In this document: positions 39,909 through 48,483 of the stretch, piece by piece
Layout of the letters: each line of letters opens with the position of its first letter
Numbering within the stretch: position 1 is the first letter of the stretch
Program-made: the position numbers and the translations under genes
Notes under the pieces: generated by a model
Databases searched by the model: none
The model's input: the letters and a program-made list of their open reading frames with translations, nothing else
Told to the model about the DNA's origin: nothing
Assembly: GCF_023051165.1 (NCBI RefSeq)
Contig: NZ_JALKIG010000002.1
Span: forward strand, 1 to 64,000
Source: Veillonella sp. KGMB01456
GTDB taxonomy: Bacteria > Bacillota > Negativicutes > Veillonellales > Veillonellaceae
Length of the DNA: 64,000 nucleotides
Direction: 5' to 3'

Positions 39909-40388
39909 ATGCCTAAACGCAGTGACTATATTAGTTGGGATGAATATTTTATGGGCGTAGCCATCTTGGCAGCTCAGCGTTCCAAAGATCCGAATACCCA
40001 GGTCGGCGCCTGTATCGTTAGTCAGGATAACAAGATTTTATCCATCGGCTACAACGGTATGCCGCTTGGTTGCAGCGACGATGAATTCGCTTGGGGACGC
40101 GATGCAGACCACGATAATAAATATTTTTACATCGTTCACAGTGAATTAAATGCCATTTTAAACTATCGCGGCGGTTCATTGGAAGGCAGTAAGATTTATG
40201 TCACCTTATTTCCTTGTAATGAATGTGCTAAAGCGATTATTCAAAGTGGCATTCGCGAAGTGATTTATTGGCAGGATAAATACAAAGACACAGCGGAAGT
40301 TATAGCCTCGAAACGAATGCTCAGAACCGCCGGTGTGCAGATAACGGAGTATATACCGACAGGGCGCACGGTAAATATTAGCGTGTAG
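39909..40388 (+). CDS. dCMP deaminase (ComEB-like)
   Basis: Zinc cytidine-deaminase-fold enzyme that converts dCMP to dUMP for thymidylate synthesis. The zinc site is HSELNAIL (Ser where most members have Ala) with PCNECAKAII, and SWDEYFMGVAILAAQRSKDPNTQVGA is the family N-terminus (split here by position, about 7-32). The ATG at 39909 follows GAGGAGG and gives 159 residues. In Bacillus the homologue comEB lies between comEA and comEC; here it is nearby but separated from comEA by a palindromic region and an opposed gene. Confidence 0.92.
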   Translation: MPKRSDYISWDEYFMGVAILAAQRSKDPNTQVGACIVSQDNKILSIGYNGMPLGCSDDEFAWGRDADHDNKYFYIVHSELNAILNYRGGSLEGSKIYVTLFPCNECAKAIIQSGIREVIYWQDKYKDTAEVIASKRMLRTAGVQITEYIPTGRTVNISV

Positions 40389-40390
40389 GG

Positions 40391-40805
40391 CGCGGTTTCT
40401 TCTTGCGCGGTATTGCAAAAACAGGGCAGTCAGGCGGTCAGTATTAGTGCTTAGCCCGCTATGTCTTAATAAATAATGTGTAAAAAACAGACAGACAAGG
40501 AGTATACAGATATATGTAGCTCGCCATTTGCCTTTACTTATCAGCATAAATTTAAAAACAGACTAACAAGGTCTCACTCAGGTTTTCTTACGAAAAAAGT
40601 CGTTCAACCTTGTTAGTCTGTTTTTTGTTTTTGTGCGTTACTTTACGTAAAAAACATGGCGAGCTACATAATCAGCAATCAACAATCCTCTTAGTCTGTC
40701 TGTTTTTTTATATTAGAGCCTAAGAAAACATTGCGGGCTATAGTACTAAAAACTCGATGCGGCTCACTGCCCATTTTTATGCGTACCGCAGTCAAGAAGA
40801 CCCAA
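40391..40805. repeat. Large concentric nested inverted repeat A
   Basis: Four or more inverted-repeat layers share one centre. Innermost: AAAAACAGACTAACAAGGT (40554-40572) with its exact complement (40607-40625), 19 bp. Next: ATGTAGCTCGCCAT (40514-40527) with ATGGCGAGCTACAT (40656-40669). Next: AAAAAACAGACAGAC (40482-40496) with GTCTGTCTGTTTTTT (40694-40708). Then TAGCCCGC (40452-40459) with GCGGGCTA (40733-40740). Looser outer matches pair about 40396-40432 with 40768-40801. Several layers have an A tract on the left arm and a T tract on the right, like nested intrinsic terminators. No coding potential is seen. Confidence 0.85.
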
Positions 40806-40889
40806 AGCGCACTACAACGCTAATATTGGAGGAAGAGAGGAGAAGGAATTACCAAGAAAAAACAAAGCGCACTACAACGCTAATATTGG
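40803..40889. repeat. Two copies of a 27-bp direct repeat
   Basis: Two exact copies of a repeat that begins CAAAGCGCACTACAACGC and ends TAATATTGG lie at 40803-40829 and 40863-40889, separated by 33 bp. Each copy has an internal GCG/CGC mini-hairpin. There is no third copy. Confidence 0.88.
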
Positions 40890-40910
40890 GGGAGTGGGAA
40901 TGAATTGTTA

Positions 40911-40970
40911 AGTCTCCCTCGCACTTCACCTCTCTATTTTTGAAGAAGCGACGGACGAGGGGGATTTTTT
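40911..40970. terminator. Terminator-like stem in the palindrome region
   Basis: TCTCCCTCG and CGAGGGGGA form outer arms with a CTTCA/TGAAG inner stem, followed by TTTTTT on the plus strand. Confidence 0.6.
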
Positions 40971-41070
40971 CTATCATGTTCTCGGGCGGGTGTTAATATA
41001 ATGGCCTCGCCTGCTTATTGCACTTATGAGCCTAATCGGAAGGTTGAGTATGAAGTGTAGCACTATTTTA

Positions 41071-41296
41071 AAAGAAAGAGCGGCAGTTATTTCATAAGAT
41101 TCCGTTCTTAGAAGCTTACGAGGGCGAGTTTATGTAGGAGTATAGCACTATATAAAAAAGAAAAAGCATTAGTGACCTTGAACGACCTTTGCTCTGTAGA
41201 GCCTGGGAGGAGAGGTTACTAATGCTTTTTCTTTATTTATTTTGTCCTCGTAAGCTTATAGAGAACGTTTGCGTGAGGTGCTGCCGCTCTTTCTTT
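41071..41296. repeat. Large concentric nested inverted repeat C
   Basis: Three layers share one centre. Outer: AAAGAAAGAGCGGCAG (41071-41086) with CTGCCGCTCTTTCTTT (41281-41296), 16 bp exact. Middle: AAGCTTACGAGG (41112-41123) with CCTCGTAAGCTT (41246-41257), 12 bp exact. Inner: AAAGAAAAAGCATTAGT plus GACC (41157-41177) with GGTTACTAATGCTTTTTCTTT halves (41214-41234), one mismatch in 21. The centre is about 41184-41210. As in element A, A tracts lie on the left and T tracts on the right. It is 60 bp from the aminopeptidase stop and may end that convergent transcript. Confidence 0.87.
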
Positions 41297-41355
41297 GGCA
41301 AAAAGGCTCAATCGAACTATCCGATTAAGCTCTTGAGAGCTGAAGGAGCTAGGCC

Positions 41356-42585
41356 TTATATTAACAACCTTCCGTTTTTCATGACTTGAATAACATCCCC
41401 CTCGAACGTCGTTCCTTCAATATTCATATCTTCATGTCCAATCATGAAGTCGACGTGGGTCAGGGAGTCATTCAGGCCTTCCGCTTTCAGTTCTTCTTTG
41501 CTCATGCCGTCGCTGTTGGCAAGGCAGGTTGGGTAAGCTGCACCGATAGCCAGGTGGCAGGAGGCGTTTTCATCATACAGTGTTTCGAAGTAGACACGAT
41601 TGGATTGACTGATTGGGGAGTAGTGGTCTACGAGAGCCACTTCGCCGAGATAAGCGGAGCCCTCGTCGGTTTCGATAAGGTGTTTCAGATGTTCCTTACC
41701 AACTTTTGCATCGTAGTCAACGATTTTGCCGTTTTCAAAAGTAAAATGGAATTCATTGATTTCATTGCCCTGATAAATAAGCGGCTTTGTGCTGTACACA
41801 ATGCCGTTAACCCCATTGTATTGAGGGGCACTGAATACTTCTTCGGTTGGAATGTTGGCATCGAAGATGGTTCCGTTTTTAGCAGCCTCTGCACCGCCTT
41901 GCCACAAATGGTTTTTAGGAAGATCAATACGTAAGTCGGTGCCGTTGGAGCAAGTGTAATGAAGTGTTTTAAAATGATAGTCATTCATGGCTTTGGTACG
42001 ATGGCCAAGGCGTTCTAAATGTTTTGGCAAAGTTTCTTCGTCAGCGACGTTTTCAAGACGGCAGAGCGTGAAAATTTCAGACCATAAGGTATCGAGTTTT
42101 TCAGAATCGGTACCGGTGAAGCCTAATAGTTCAGCCCAGCGCAAGGTCGCCACGGAGGCTACGCACCAGGTGAGGGTGGAATCCATGATGGCTTCGTGAT
42201 AGAAAGCAAGCGTTTTATTTAAGTTACGAGACTGCATAGCAATGCGTTCCGATGGAACACCGGCTAGTGCTTTCGGATTAGCGCTGATGAGGGATAAAAA
42301 GGCGGCGCCTCTATCAACATAGGTTTGATAATAGGTAGGAATCCAAGGGGCCGGATTGGATAATACATCTTCCGGCGCATGAAGGAGTCGTTCTTTACCG
42401 ATTTCGGTGGAACGCCAATTTACTACTACTTCTTTAGCCCCTAATGCATAGGCTTCCTTAGTTACGATTAGGGCAAAGTCGCTGTTTTCTACATCCACAT
42501 TGATAACTAAGGTTTGATCTTTTTGAAGGTTTACGCCGGTTGTCAAAAGAGCGTGTGCATAATTTTTTAAACGATTTGTTTCCAT
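41356..42585 (-). CDS. Aminopeptidase, M29 family
   Basis: Cytosolic metallo-aminopeptidase of the AmpS/AmpT (thermophilic aminopeptidase, M29) family, which trims N-terminal residues from peptides using two metal ions. The metal-site block GEVALVDHYSPI and the C-terminal HVDFMIGHEDMNIEG are conserved. The start at 42585 (METNRLKNYAH) is preceded by AAAGGA; an upstream in-frame start would add ten unsupported residues. Length is 409 residues. It is opposed to its neighbours on both sides. Confidence 0.9.
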   Translation of the reverse strand: METNRLKNYAHALLTTGVNLQKDQTLVINVDVENSDFALIVTKEAYALGAKEVVVNWRSTEIGKERLLHAPEDVLSNPAPWIPTYYQTYVDRGAAFLSLISANPKALAGVPSERIAMQSRNLNKTLAFYHEAIMDSTLTWCVASVATLRWAELLGFTGTDSEKLDTLWSEIFTLCRLENVADEETLPKHLERLGHRTKAMNDYHFKTLHYTCSNGTDLRIDLPKNHLWQGGAEAAKNGTIFDANIPTEEVFSAPQYNGVNGIVYSTKPLIYQGNEINEFHFTFENGKIVDYDAKVGKEHLKHLIETDEGSAYLGEVALVDHYSPISQSNRVYFETLYDENASCHLAIGAAYPTCLANSDGMSKEELKAEGLNDSLTHVDFMIGHEDMNIEGTTFEGDVIQVMKNGRLLI

Positions 42586-42756
42586 AAAATACATCCTTTC
42601 TATTACTGTGTCCATACGAAGTTTTATGATTCTTATCTTTAGTTACTCATACCATTAGTGCGCATGCGCACCAGTGGTGGAATTAAGTAGGACTTATATT
42701 TTCAATCACGAAACCCTAACTAAGAATATAAAATTAAGTTTTGGGAGGGTTTTGTA

Positions 42757-43434
42757 ATGGAACAGCTAAAAAAGCATAAAAAAGTATGGTTACTTTTAGC
42801 TATATCTATATTTTTATATTTAGTGGTGCTAAGGCCTATTATATCAGATTCATCGGAGCAAATGAATACATCCGATGTGGTGGCTGCTTCTACATCCGGA
42901 AATAGGAGTGTTAATGATGGTGAAGCCGATAGTTCGCTAATAAACAGAAGTAGTAAAGGGAGTGGCCATTCTAATAGCACTTCGACGGACAATCGTAACA
43001 GTGATTTCAATAACAATTCAGGCGGCGATAATCAGTTTGTTTATGTAACGGGTGCTGTGGAAACTCCCGGATTATACAAAGTGCGCGAAGGTGAAACCGT
43101 AGGCGATGTGATTCAAGGGGCGGGCGGTTTATTACCGTATGCTTCGGTGGATACCTTAAATTTGGCGGAAGTTGCTACCAGCGGCAGTCATATCCATGTG
43201 ACGTTTAATTTCATGGGAAACCCGGAAGAACTTTTGCGTAGGCAAAAGATAAATATTAATACGGAGACGGAGCAGGAATTGACTAAATTATCCGGTGTGG
43301 GGCTGGGAACGGCTAAGAAGATTATTGCTTATCGGGAGCAATCGGGACCTTTTAAAGCGATTGAAGATCTTAAAAAGGTAAAGGGAATTGGGGACGCTAC
43401 GTTTAAGAAATTGGCACCCCATATTACCGTTTGA
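42757..43434 (+). CDS. comEA: Competence DNA-binding protein ComEA
   Basis: DNA receptor for transformation. An N-terminal membrane anchor (about 10-27) is followed by a Ser/Asn-rich low-complexity linker (about 35-88), an SLBB domain (about 92-150, FVYVTGAVETPGLYKV) and tandem helix-hairpin-helix motifs (about 165-225, ININTETEQELTKLSGVG and LKKVKGIG). Length is 225 residues, typical of Firmicutes with the SLBB domain. The start follows GGGAGG. comEC lies about 200 bp downstream on the same strand. Confidence 0.93.
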   Translation: MEQLKKHKKVWLLLAISIFLYLVVLRPIISDSSEQMNTSDVVAASTSGNRSVNDGEADSSLINRSSKGSGHSNSTSTDNRNSDFNNNSGGDNQFVYVTGAVETPGLYKVREGETVGDVIQGAGGLLPYASVDTLNLAEVATSGSHIHVTFNFMGNPEELLRRQKININTETEQELTKLSGVGLGTAKKIIAYREQSGPFKAIEDLKKVKGIGDATFKKLAPHITV

Positions 43435-43450
43435 GCAGCACGCTTTAAGA

Positions 43451-43495
43451 AAAATGATTTAAGTAAAATGATTTAAACAATATAGTTTAAGCGAA
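43451..43495. repeat. Three 15-bp tandem repeats
   Basis: AAAATGATTTAAGTA, AAATGATTTAAACAA and TATAGTTTAAGCGAA follow one another in the gap between comEA and comEC, with increasing drift. Confidence 0.7.
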
Positions 43496-43631
43496 ATATT
43501 TTGTGCGGATCTATTTCAATCAATCAGATTATTTTGTTAATAATTGATGTGACGAAAAAATTCTTTATAAAAATTTTTAAAAATTTGGAGCCAAATTGAA
43601 GTCTGAAACGTTTATATGTATGAGGAGTAAT

Positions 43632-46001
43632 ATGGGTGAGCAAATATCATGGCAGAAAATTGTAGCGCCAGGTAAAAAGGTATTATATTTTTTTACTTAT
43701 ACGGAATGGGGTGCCATACTATGGCTGGCGCCGGCTTGGGGAATCGTGTTTGCCTACGGACAACGCTATGAATTCACTAACCCGATGATTGTTTTTCTCT
43801 GTAGTATTTGGTATTTCATTTGGCTGATTTGGCAGCGAGGAGGTAAAAATAAGAAGCAAAGCTATATCTATGCCGGTCCCACTATAAGTGCTACGGACAT
43901 GGTGCGCCAAGGTATTACATCTTCTTATGTACAAGCTATTATCGTTGGATTGTTATTGGTTTTAGCGAGTATGGGATACTATCATACAAAAAGCGAGATT
44001 GACGAGTATTATGAGGTTAACCCTTACTATATGGGGGCTGAAGGAATATATACAGTTCGTGTTCTGAATTTGCCGGAATCAGTTATCCTGCAAGATAAAG
44101 AATTTCTGCGCTTTGAAGGCGATTTAGTTACTATGATACCAAAAAAAGAAGCCACCGAGTCAAAGCCGTTAAAAGCGGACGGTCAACTTATGGTATATGT
44201 GGCGCCTACCGAAGCTATGAAGGCAAAGCCTATCTTGCCCGGTCAATATGTGATGGTAAAAGGCAGGACGAGTAAACTGTTACAGGCTCCCGAAGAAGGT
44301 CGCATCGATTTGCGCCCCCGTTATCTGGCAGCCCATCGCGTAGGCAATCTATATGAAGGGACTTTTGAGGGCTTTGATACAGCGGTTAGACCAAACTGGT
44401 ATGAGCGTATTAACGATAGAATCGATTATCTATTGGGGGTGACCCGTTGGCAACTGATGAATCAGATAGCTGCTAATTTACCCGGTGAAATGGCTGCCGT
44501 AGGACAGAGTTTATTGCTTGGCGGTGGCTATGGAGCTATAGATGCGTCTGTTATGGATTCGTTTGCCAAAACGGGGTTAATCCACATCTTATCTGTATCC
44601 GGCTCTCACGTAGCCCTATTATTCGGGTTTGTGTTTGTTGTTGCTCATATTATGGGGGTACCCAAGAAAAAAGCGACTTACGGTGCCATCGTCTTTGTTA
44701 TATTATATTGTGCTATTGTGGGGTTCAATCCGCCCGTGGTGCGTTCCGCTGTCATGGGTATTATTATGGGAATTGCTCTAATTCGAGGCGAGGTGTATCA
44801 TAGTCGGCAGGCTCTGAATATAAGTGCGGCTCTTATGTTGGCGTATGAACCGCTTTTGTTCTTGGATATCAGTTTTCAACTCTCCTTAGGTGCCACCTAT
44901 GGCATATTACTCTTCAGCCGCACTTTGTATCAGCGTTTGCCGAAAGGCTGGCCCTATATTATGGGCCCCATCAGTTTATGCCTTAGTGCGCAAATTTTAA
45001 TTTGGCCGTTGCAACTTTATTATTTTCATCTTATGGGGTACGGATCCTTTTTGGCAGCCGTTATTGTCGGTCCTTTATTGGATTTAGCCATATTGGCTAC
45101 TGCTGTGCTGTTGCTTTTGCACTGGTTAATTCCAGTAGGCAGTTTATGGTATTTGCTGGGGCTCCTTTTGCGGTTATCCCTCTTTTTAAACTTTACGATT
45201 GCTTCATTGCCGGGAGCGGTTATGTGGTTAGGGGCATTGCCGGTGTGGCTTGGCACTATATATGTTATATGTTGTCGTCATTTATATGCTATTATGCATG
45301 AATGGAGGGTTCGCTCGCTTTTTTATGAAAACATCACAATGAGTCTGTTATTTATTGTGCTTCTCTTACCCTTAATTCATTTGTCGAGTGAACAAGTTTT
45401 TATTCATACGATTCCGGTTAATAGAGGAGCTGCTTTTTTAGTCATTAAAGAGGAACCGTTAAAAACTGCTAAAGCTTTTTTATATATGACTACAGGCGGT
45501 AAAGGCGTATCGAATATGACGCGAAGCTCCATAGTCAACAGCGTTCATTATTATGGTATCGAACGCCTCAATGGTGTTATAATGCAAGAGGTAAATGAAG
45601 GTAATGAAAAAAGTATCATAACCCTACTGCATAGCTTGGAATTTCCTGTGAGCGCAATACATAAAAGCGATATGAATCAAGATACTTATATAGGGCGTAA
45701 TAGTGCAGATTTCGACAAGCTTGTTAGGGAGTATCCAAATCAGATTTTGGTGGAAGGACCAAGGGGAGGATTCCTATTCGGTAATGGACAAATTAGCGAA
45801 AACAATCTAAAATTAATAGAGACGAAACAATATATTGTAGGAACTACTAACAGCGCTACAGCATCAAGGGGCGATGACGGTCCGTCAGGTCCGGTTGCCA
45901 TTGTATATTGGCCGAGCTCCGGCAATTACGCTGATGTAGATCCGGCGGATTCAACCAGATATATTACGGGCACACGTGTTGTCCCGGATTTTTTATTGTA
46001 G
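43632..46001 (+). CDS. comEC: ComEC/Rec2 DNA-uptake channel
   Basis: Inner-membrane channel that takes up single-stranded DNA. An N-terminal pair of hydrophobic segments, an OB-like DUF4131 region (about 130-240), and the competence domain (about 270-560) with GLIHILSVSGSHVALLFG and FNPPVVRSAVMG are present. The C-terminal region is about 220 residues and not obviously a complete metallo-beta-lactamase domain; no HxHxDH is visible. The ATG at 43632 follows GAGGAG; the earlier in-frame TTG and ATG lack ribosome sites. Length is 789 residues. It lies 8 bp before holA. Confidence 0.92.
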   Translation: MGEQISWQKIVAPGKKVLYFFTYTEWGAILWLAPAWGIVFAYGQRYEFTNPMIVFLCSIWYFIWLIWQRGGKNKKQSYIYAGPTISATDMVRQGITSSYVQAIIVGLLLVLASMGYYHTKSEIDEYYEVNPYYMGAEGIYTVRVLNLPESVILQDKEFLRFEGDLVTMIPKKEATESKPLKADGQLMVYVAPTEAMKAKPILPGQYVMVKGRTSKLLQAPEEGRIDLRPRYLAAHRVGNLYEGTFEGFDTAVRPNWYERINDRIDYLLGVTRWQLMNQIAANLPGEMAAVGQSLLLGGGYGAIDASVMDSFAKTGLIHILSVSGSHVALLFGFVFVVAHIMGVPKKKATYGAIVFVILYCAIVGFNPPVVRSAVMGIIMGIALIRGEVYHSRQALNISAALMLAYEPLLFLDISFQLSLGATYGILLFSRTLYQRLPKGWPYIMGPISLCLSAQILIWPLQLYYFHLMGYGSFLAAVIVGPLLDLAILATAVLLLLHWLIPVGSLWYLLGLLLRLSLFLNFTIASLPGAVMWLGALPVWLGTIYVICCRHLYAIMHEWRVRSLFYENITMSLLFIVLLLPLIHLSSEQVFIHTIPVNRGAAFLVIKEEPLKTAKAFLYMTTGGKGVSNMTRSSIVNSVHYYGIERLNGVIMQEVNEGNEKSIITLLHSLEFPVSAIHKSDMNQDTYIGRNSADFDKLVREYPNQILVEGPRGGFLFGNGQISENNLKLIETKQYIVGTTNSATASRGDDGPSGPVAIVYWPSSGNYADVDPADSTRYITGTRVVPDFLL

Positions 46002-46009
46002 GAGGGGCT

Positions 46010-46978
46010 ATGGCAATTTTGCTGCTTTATGGTGATGAGTCACAGCTCATTGATGAAAAGAAACGCGAATTTTTAACTAAATACAAGGATTTGGCGGTGC
46101 AGTCTTTAAATGATGAAGTCGGACCGGGGCGAATTTGTGAAAAGTTAAGCGAAGATTCGCTATTTGGTGAACCAACTTTATATTGTTTAATCAATCCGCC
46201 TATTTTTGTAAAGCCCAATAAAAAGGTTAGTGATGAGTGGCAACAATTGTATAATTTATTGATTACTTATGAAGGTGCCAATCCGGTGTTAATTCTATAT
46301 CATGATACGATAGATAAGCGGACTAAGCATAATAGTGAGTTTTTGAAAAAAATTACGAATGTGGCCTGCATGCGTCTAAAAAAAGAGGAAATAGTCCAAT
46401 GGTTGCAGTCCTATTGTAAGCAAAATGGTTTTACCATAACAATGGACGGACTGGAATATATGAAGCATTTATTGGAATTGTGGCAAGATGTGCCGGTCAG
46501 CTTTTTGCGAACCGAATTTGACCGTTATTTTCTCTTATTGCCGCCGAAAGGCAAAATAACGCAGGATTTTTTAATTCATAATGGTAGTGATTATGGAGCA
46601 AAAAATATCTTTTTATTCAAAGAGGCATTACTGCAAAAAGATGCAGCTACTTTATTGGCTTTGTTTCCTTTTATGCTTCAGAACAAAGAATCGGAACGAG
46701 CCATGTCATATATTGAAGGCCAATTGCGTTTGCAGTTGATGGTTAGCGAATGTAAAGGTACGGGATTATCGGAACGGGAGGTACAGGATTTATTTAAAAA
46801 ATACGAGTCCGCTACGAAACCGTATCCCATTACTTTGGCGTACCGGCAAAGGAACGTGTCAGTACGAGCCTTGGCTAAATTGTTGCGTGGTCTCTATGAA
46901 GTTATGCGCAACAGTCGTCGTGGTGAGGGCGACTTATCTTATTTTAAAGATTTATGTTTAGCCTATTGCAAGTCCTAG
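46010..46978 (+). CDS. holA: DNA polymerase III delta subunit
   Basis: Clamp-loader subunit that opens the beta clamp. The protein is 322 residues with N-terminal MAILLLYGDESQLIDEKK and the C-terminal collar helices. Motifs are weak in this family, but the position next to comEC is the standard Firmicute arrangement. AGGAGG precedes the start, 8 bp after comEC, so the genes share a transcript. Confidence 0.88.
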   Translation: MAILLLYGDESQLIDEKKREFLTKYKDLAVQSLNDEVGPGRICEKLSEDSLFGEPTLYCLINPPIFVKPNKKVSDEWQQLYNLLITYEGANPVLILYHDTIDKRTKHNSEFLKKITNVACMRLKKEEIVQWLQSYCKQNGFTITMDGLEYMKHLLELWQDVPVSFLRTEFDRYFLLLPPKGKITQDFLIHNGSDYGAKNIFLFKEALLQKDAATLLALFPFMLQNKESERAMSYIEGQLRLQLMVSECKGTGLSEREVQDLFKKYESATKPYPITLAYRQRNVSVRALAKLLRGLYEVMRNSRRGEGDLSYFKDLCLAYCKS

Positions 46979-47043
46979 AGTTTACCCATAGAAAGTTACC
47001 GGGTTTTACTCATTACAAGTTATAGGCAGCGGGGTGTTGTTGA

Positions 47044-48447
47044 ATGAAGAAAAAAGTCGGCATTGTAGCCGGTGTGGTGTTAGGTTTAATTTCATTAAGT
47101 ACGGGCGCCTTTTTATATCCTACAGGCAATGTCATTCAAGGCATGTATTTAGGTGAACGTGATGTGTCACAAGCTAATAAAGAAGAGTTGGCAGATATTA
47201 TTGAAGCGGAAGCGGCCAAGGGACCAACGCATATGAAGGTCAAATGGCAGGATGGTAAGGAAACCACGGTAGCTTTAAAAGATATCGGTGTAAAACCGAA
47301 TGTAGATAAAACCATTGAAAGCCTTATGACTTACGGGTATGAGCCTTCTATGGAAGAATATATTACGAATCGTTGGCATGCATTGATGGCACCGGTATCT
47401 AAAGCTATCGTATATGATGTTAATGTCCCGGCGTTAGAAGCCTTATTGCAGACTTATAGTAAAGAAATCGGGTATACCGGCCATGATGCCTATTTGACGG
47501 TTGAAAACGGACAAGTCGTATTGCATCCGGAAGTACCGGGTAAGCGTCTCGATATTGCTAAGACAGTGGCTAGCTTACAGGAAAAGCTTGCTAAAGGCGA
47601 AGTATCAGGTTTTGAGCTAGTCATCGATAATCAGGCTAAGCCAAAGATCACGGCTGAAACATTAAAAGGGATTAATACCGTATTGGGAACGTATTCCACT
47701 ACTTTTAACTCCGGTGATGTAAGCCGTACCCATAATATTCAAATTGCTACCGATAAAATTAATAATGTGGTGATTATGCCGCACCAAAACTTTTCATTTA
47801 ATGATATTGTTGGTGAACGTACGGCTGAAGCGGGATACGATGATGCACCGGTATTTATGGACGGTAAATTAGTGCCCGGTATTGGCGGTGGCATTTGCCA
47901 AGTTAGTTCCACGCTTTTCAATAGTGCTTTATTGGCGGGGATGGATATTGTAGAACGGACGCCGCATTTTGCACCGGTAGGCTATATGGCGGCCGGTCGT
48001 GATGCTACAGTGGCGTACGGTTATTTAGATTTTATTTTCAAAAATCCGTACGACCATCCAATCTATGTGCTGGCTCATACATCCGGTGATACTTTAACTA
48101 TTAGTATCTTAGGCTTTGCGGCGGATGAACCGCAAGCAGTATCTATTACAGTGGGCAATGAGCAGACAATTCCGAATAAAGTGGAAACTCGTATCGATCC
48201 GTCGGTGACCAAGGAAACAACGACCGAAGGTCATGCAGGCCTTAGTGTGGATACGACGGTACACATTACGTATAAAGACGGCCGAACCAAAACTGACTCC
48301 TTTAACTCCACCTATGATCCGGTAACGACTTATGTTGTAAAACCGGCTAAAGAAACCGCTAAAGACGGTAAGGACGGGGCTAAAGAATCTGATAAAAAAG
48401 AAACACCTACCAATAACGATAAAACTGAATCCGCTAAGTCGGAGTAA
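47044..48447 (+). CDS. VanW family protein, exported
   Basis: Envelope protein of 467 residues with an N-terminal membrane segment (about 5-23), a peptidoglycan-binding-4 type region (about 50-210) and a VanW domain (about 225-370), recognised by the FSFNDIVGERTAEAGY and GGGICQVSSTLFN motifs. A G5-like region follows (about 375-435) and the end is a Lys/Asp-rich tail. VanW members accompany wall or spore proteins, but their reaction is unknown. The start lies 65 bp after holA; polC follows 36 bp after the stop. Confidence 0.9.
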   Translation: MKKKVGIVAGVVLGLISLSTGAFLYPTGNVIQGMYLGERDVSQANKEELADIIEAEAAKGPTHMKVKWQDGKETTVALKDIGVKPNVDKTIESLMTYGYEPSMEEYITNRWHALMAPVSKAIVYDVNVPALEALLQTYSKEIGYTGHDAYLTVENGQVVLHPEVPGKRLDIAKTVASLQEKLAKGEVSGFELVIDNQAKPKITAETLKGINTVLGTYSTTFNSGDVSRTHNIQIATDKINNVVIMPHQNFSFNDIVGERTAEAGYDDAPVFMDGKLVPGIGGGICQVSSTLFNSALLAGMDIVERTPHFAPVGYMAAGRDATVAYGYLDFIFKNPYDHPIYVLAHTSGDTLTISILGFAADEPQAVSITVGNEQTIPNKVETRIDPSVTKETTTEGHAGLSVDTTVHITYKDGRTKTDSFNSTYDPVTTYVVKPAKETAKDGKDGAKESDKKETPTNNDKTESAKSE

Positions 48448-48483
48448 TACAATGAGTTTTAAAAATTTGAAGGAAGGATAGAC

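Larger units (their letters stand above)
40389..41355. other. 967-bp gene-free region rich in palindromes
   Basis: Between the dCMP deaminase gene and the convergent aminopeptidase gene lie nested palindrome A (40391-40805), two copies of a 27-bp direct repeat, a terminator-like stem (40911-40970), about 90 bp without recognised features, and nested palindrome C (41071-41296). No convincing gene is present on either strand. Confidence 0.75.

Noticed and set aside
40803-40889. Two 27-bp repeats with a 33-bp spacer resemble a CRISPR repeat-spacer unit
   Set aside because: Only two copies, no further spacers, no leader and no cas gene in the window.
40391-41296. Nested palindromes as a retron or similar RNA-templated system
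   Set aside because: No reverse transcriptase or other protein gene is adjacent, and the layers look like terminators rather than an msr-msd layout.
41189-41389. 66-codon frame across the right arm of palindrome C
   Set aside because: It overlaps the end of the aminopeptidase gene and the palindrome arm; no coding character beyond an open frame.
41386-41934. 182-codon open frame opposite the aminopeptidase gene
   Set aside because: Antisense shadow of a well-supported gene; no recognisable domain.
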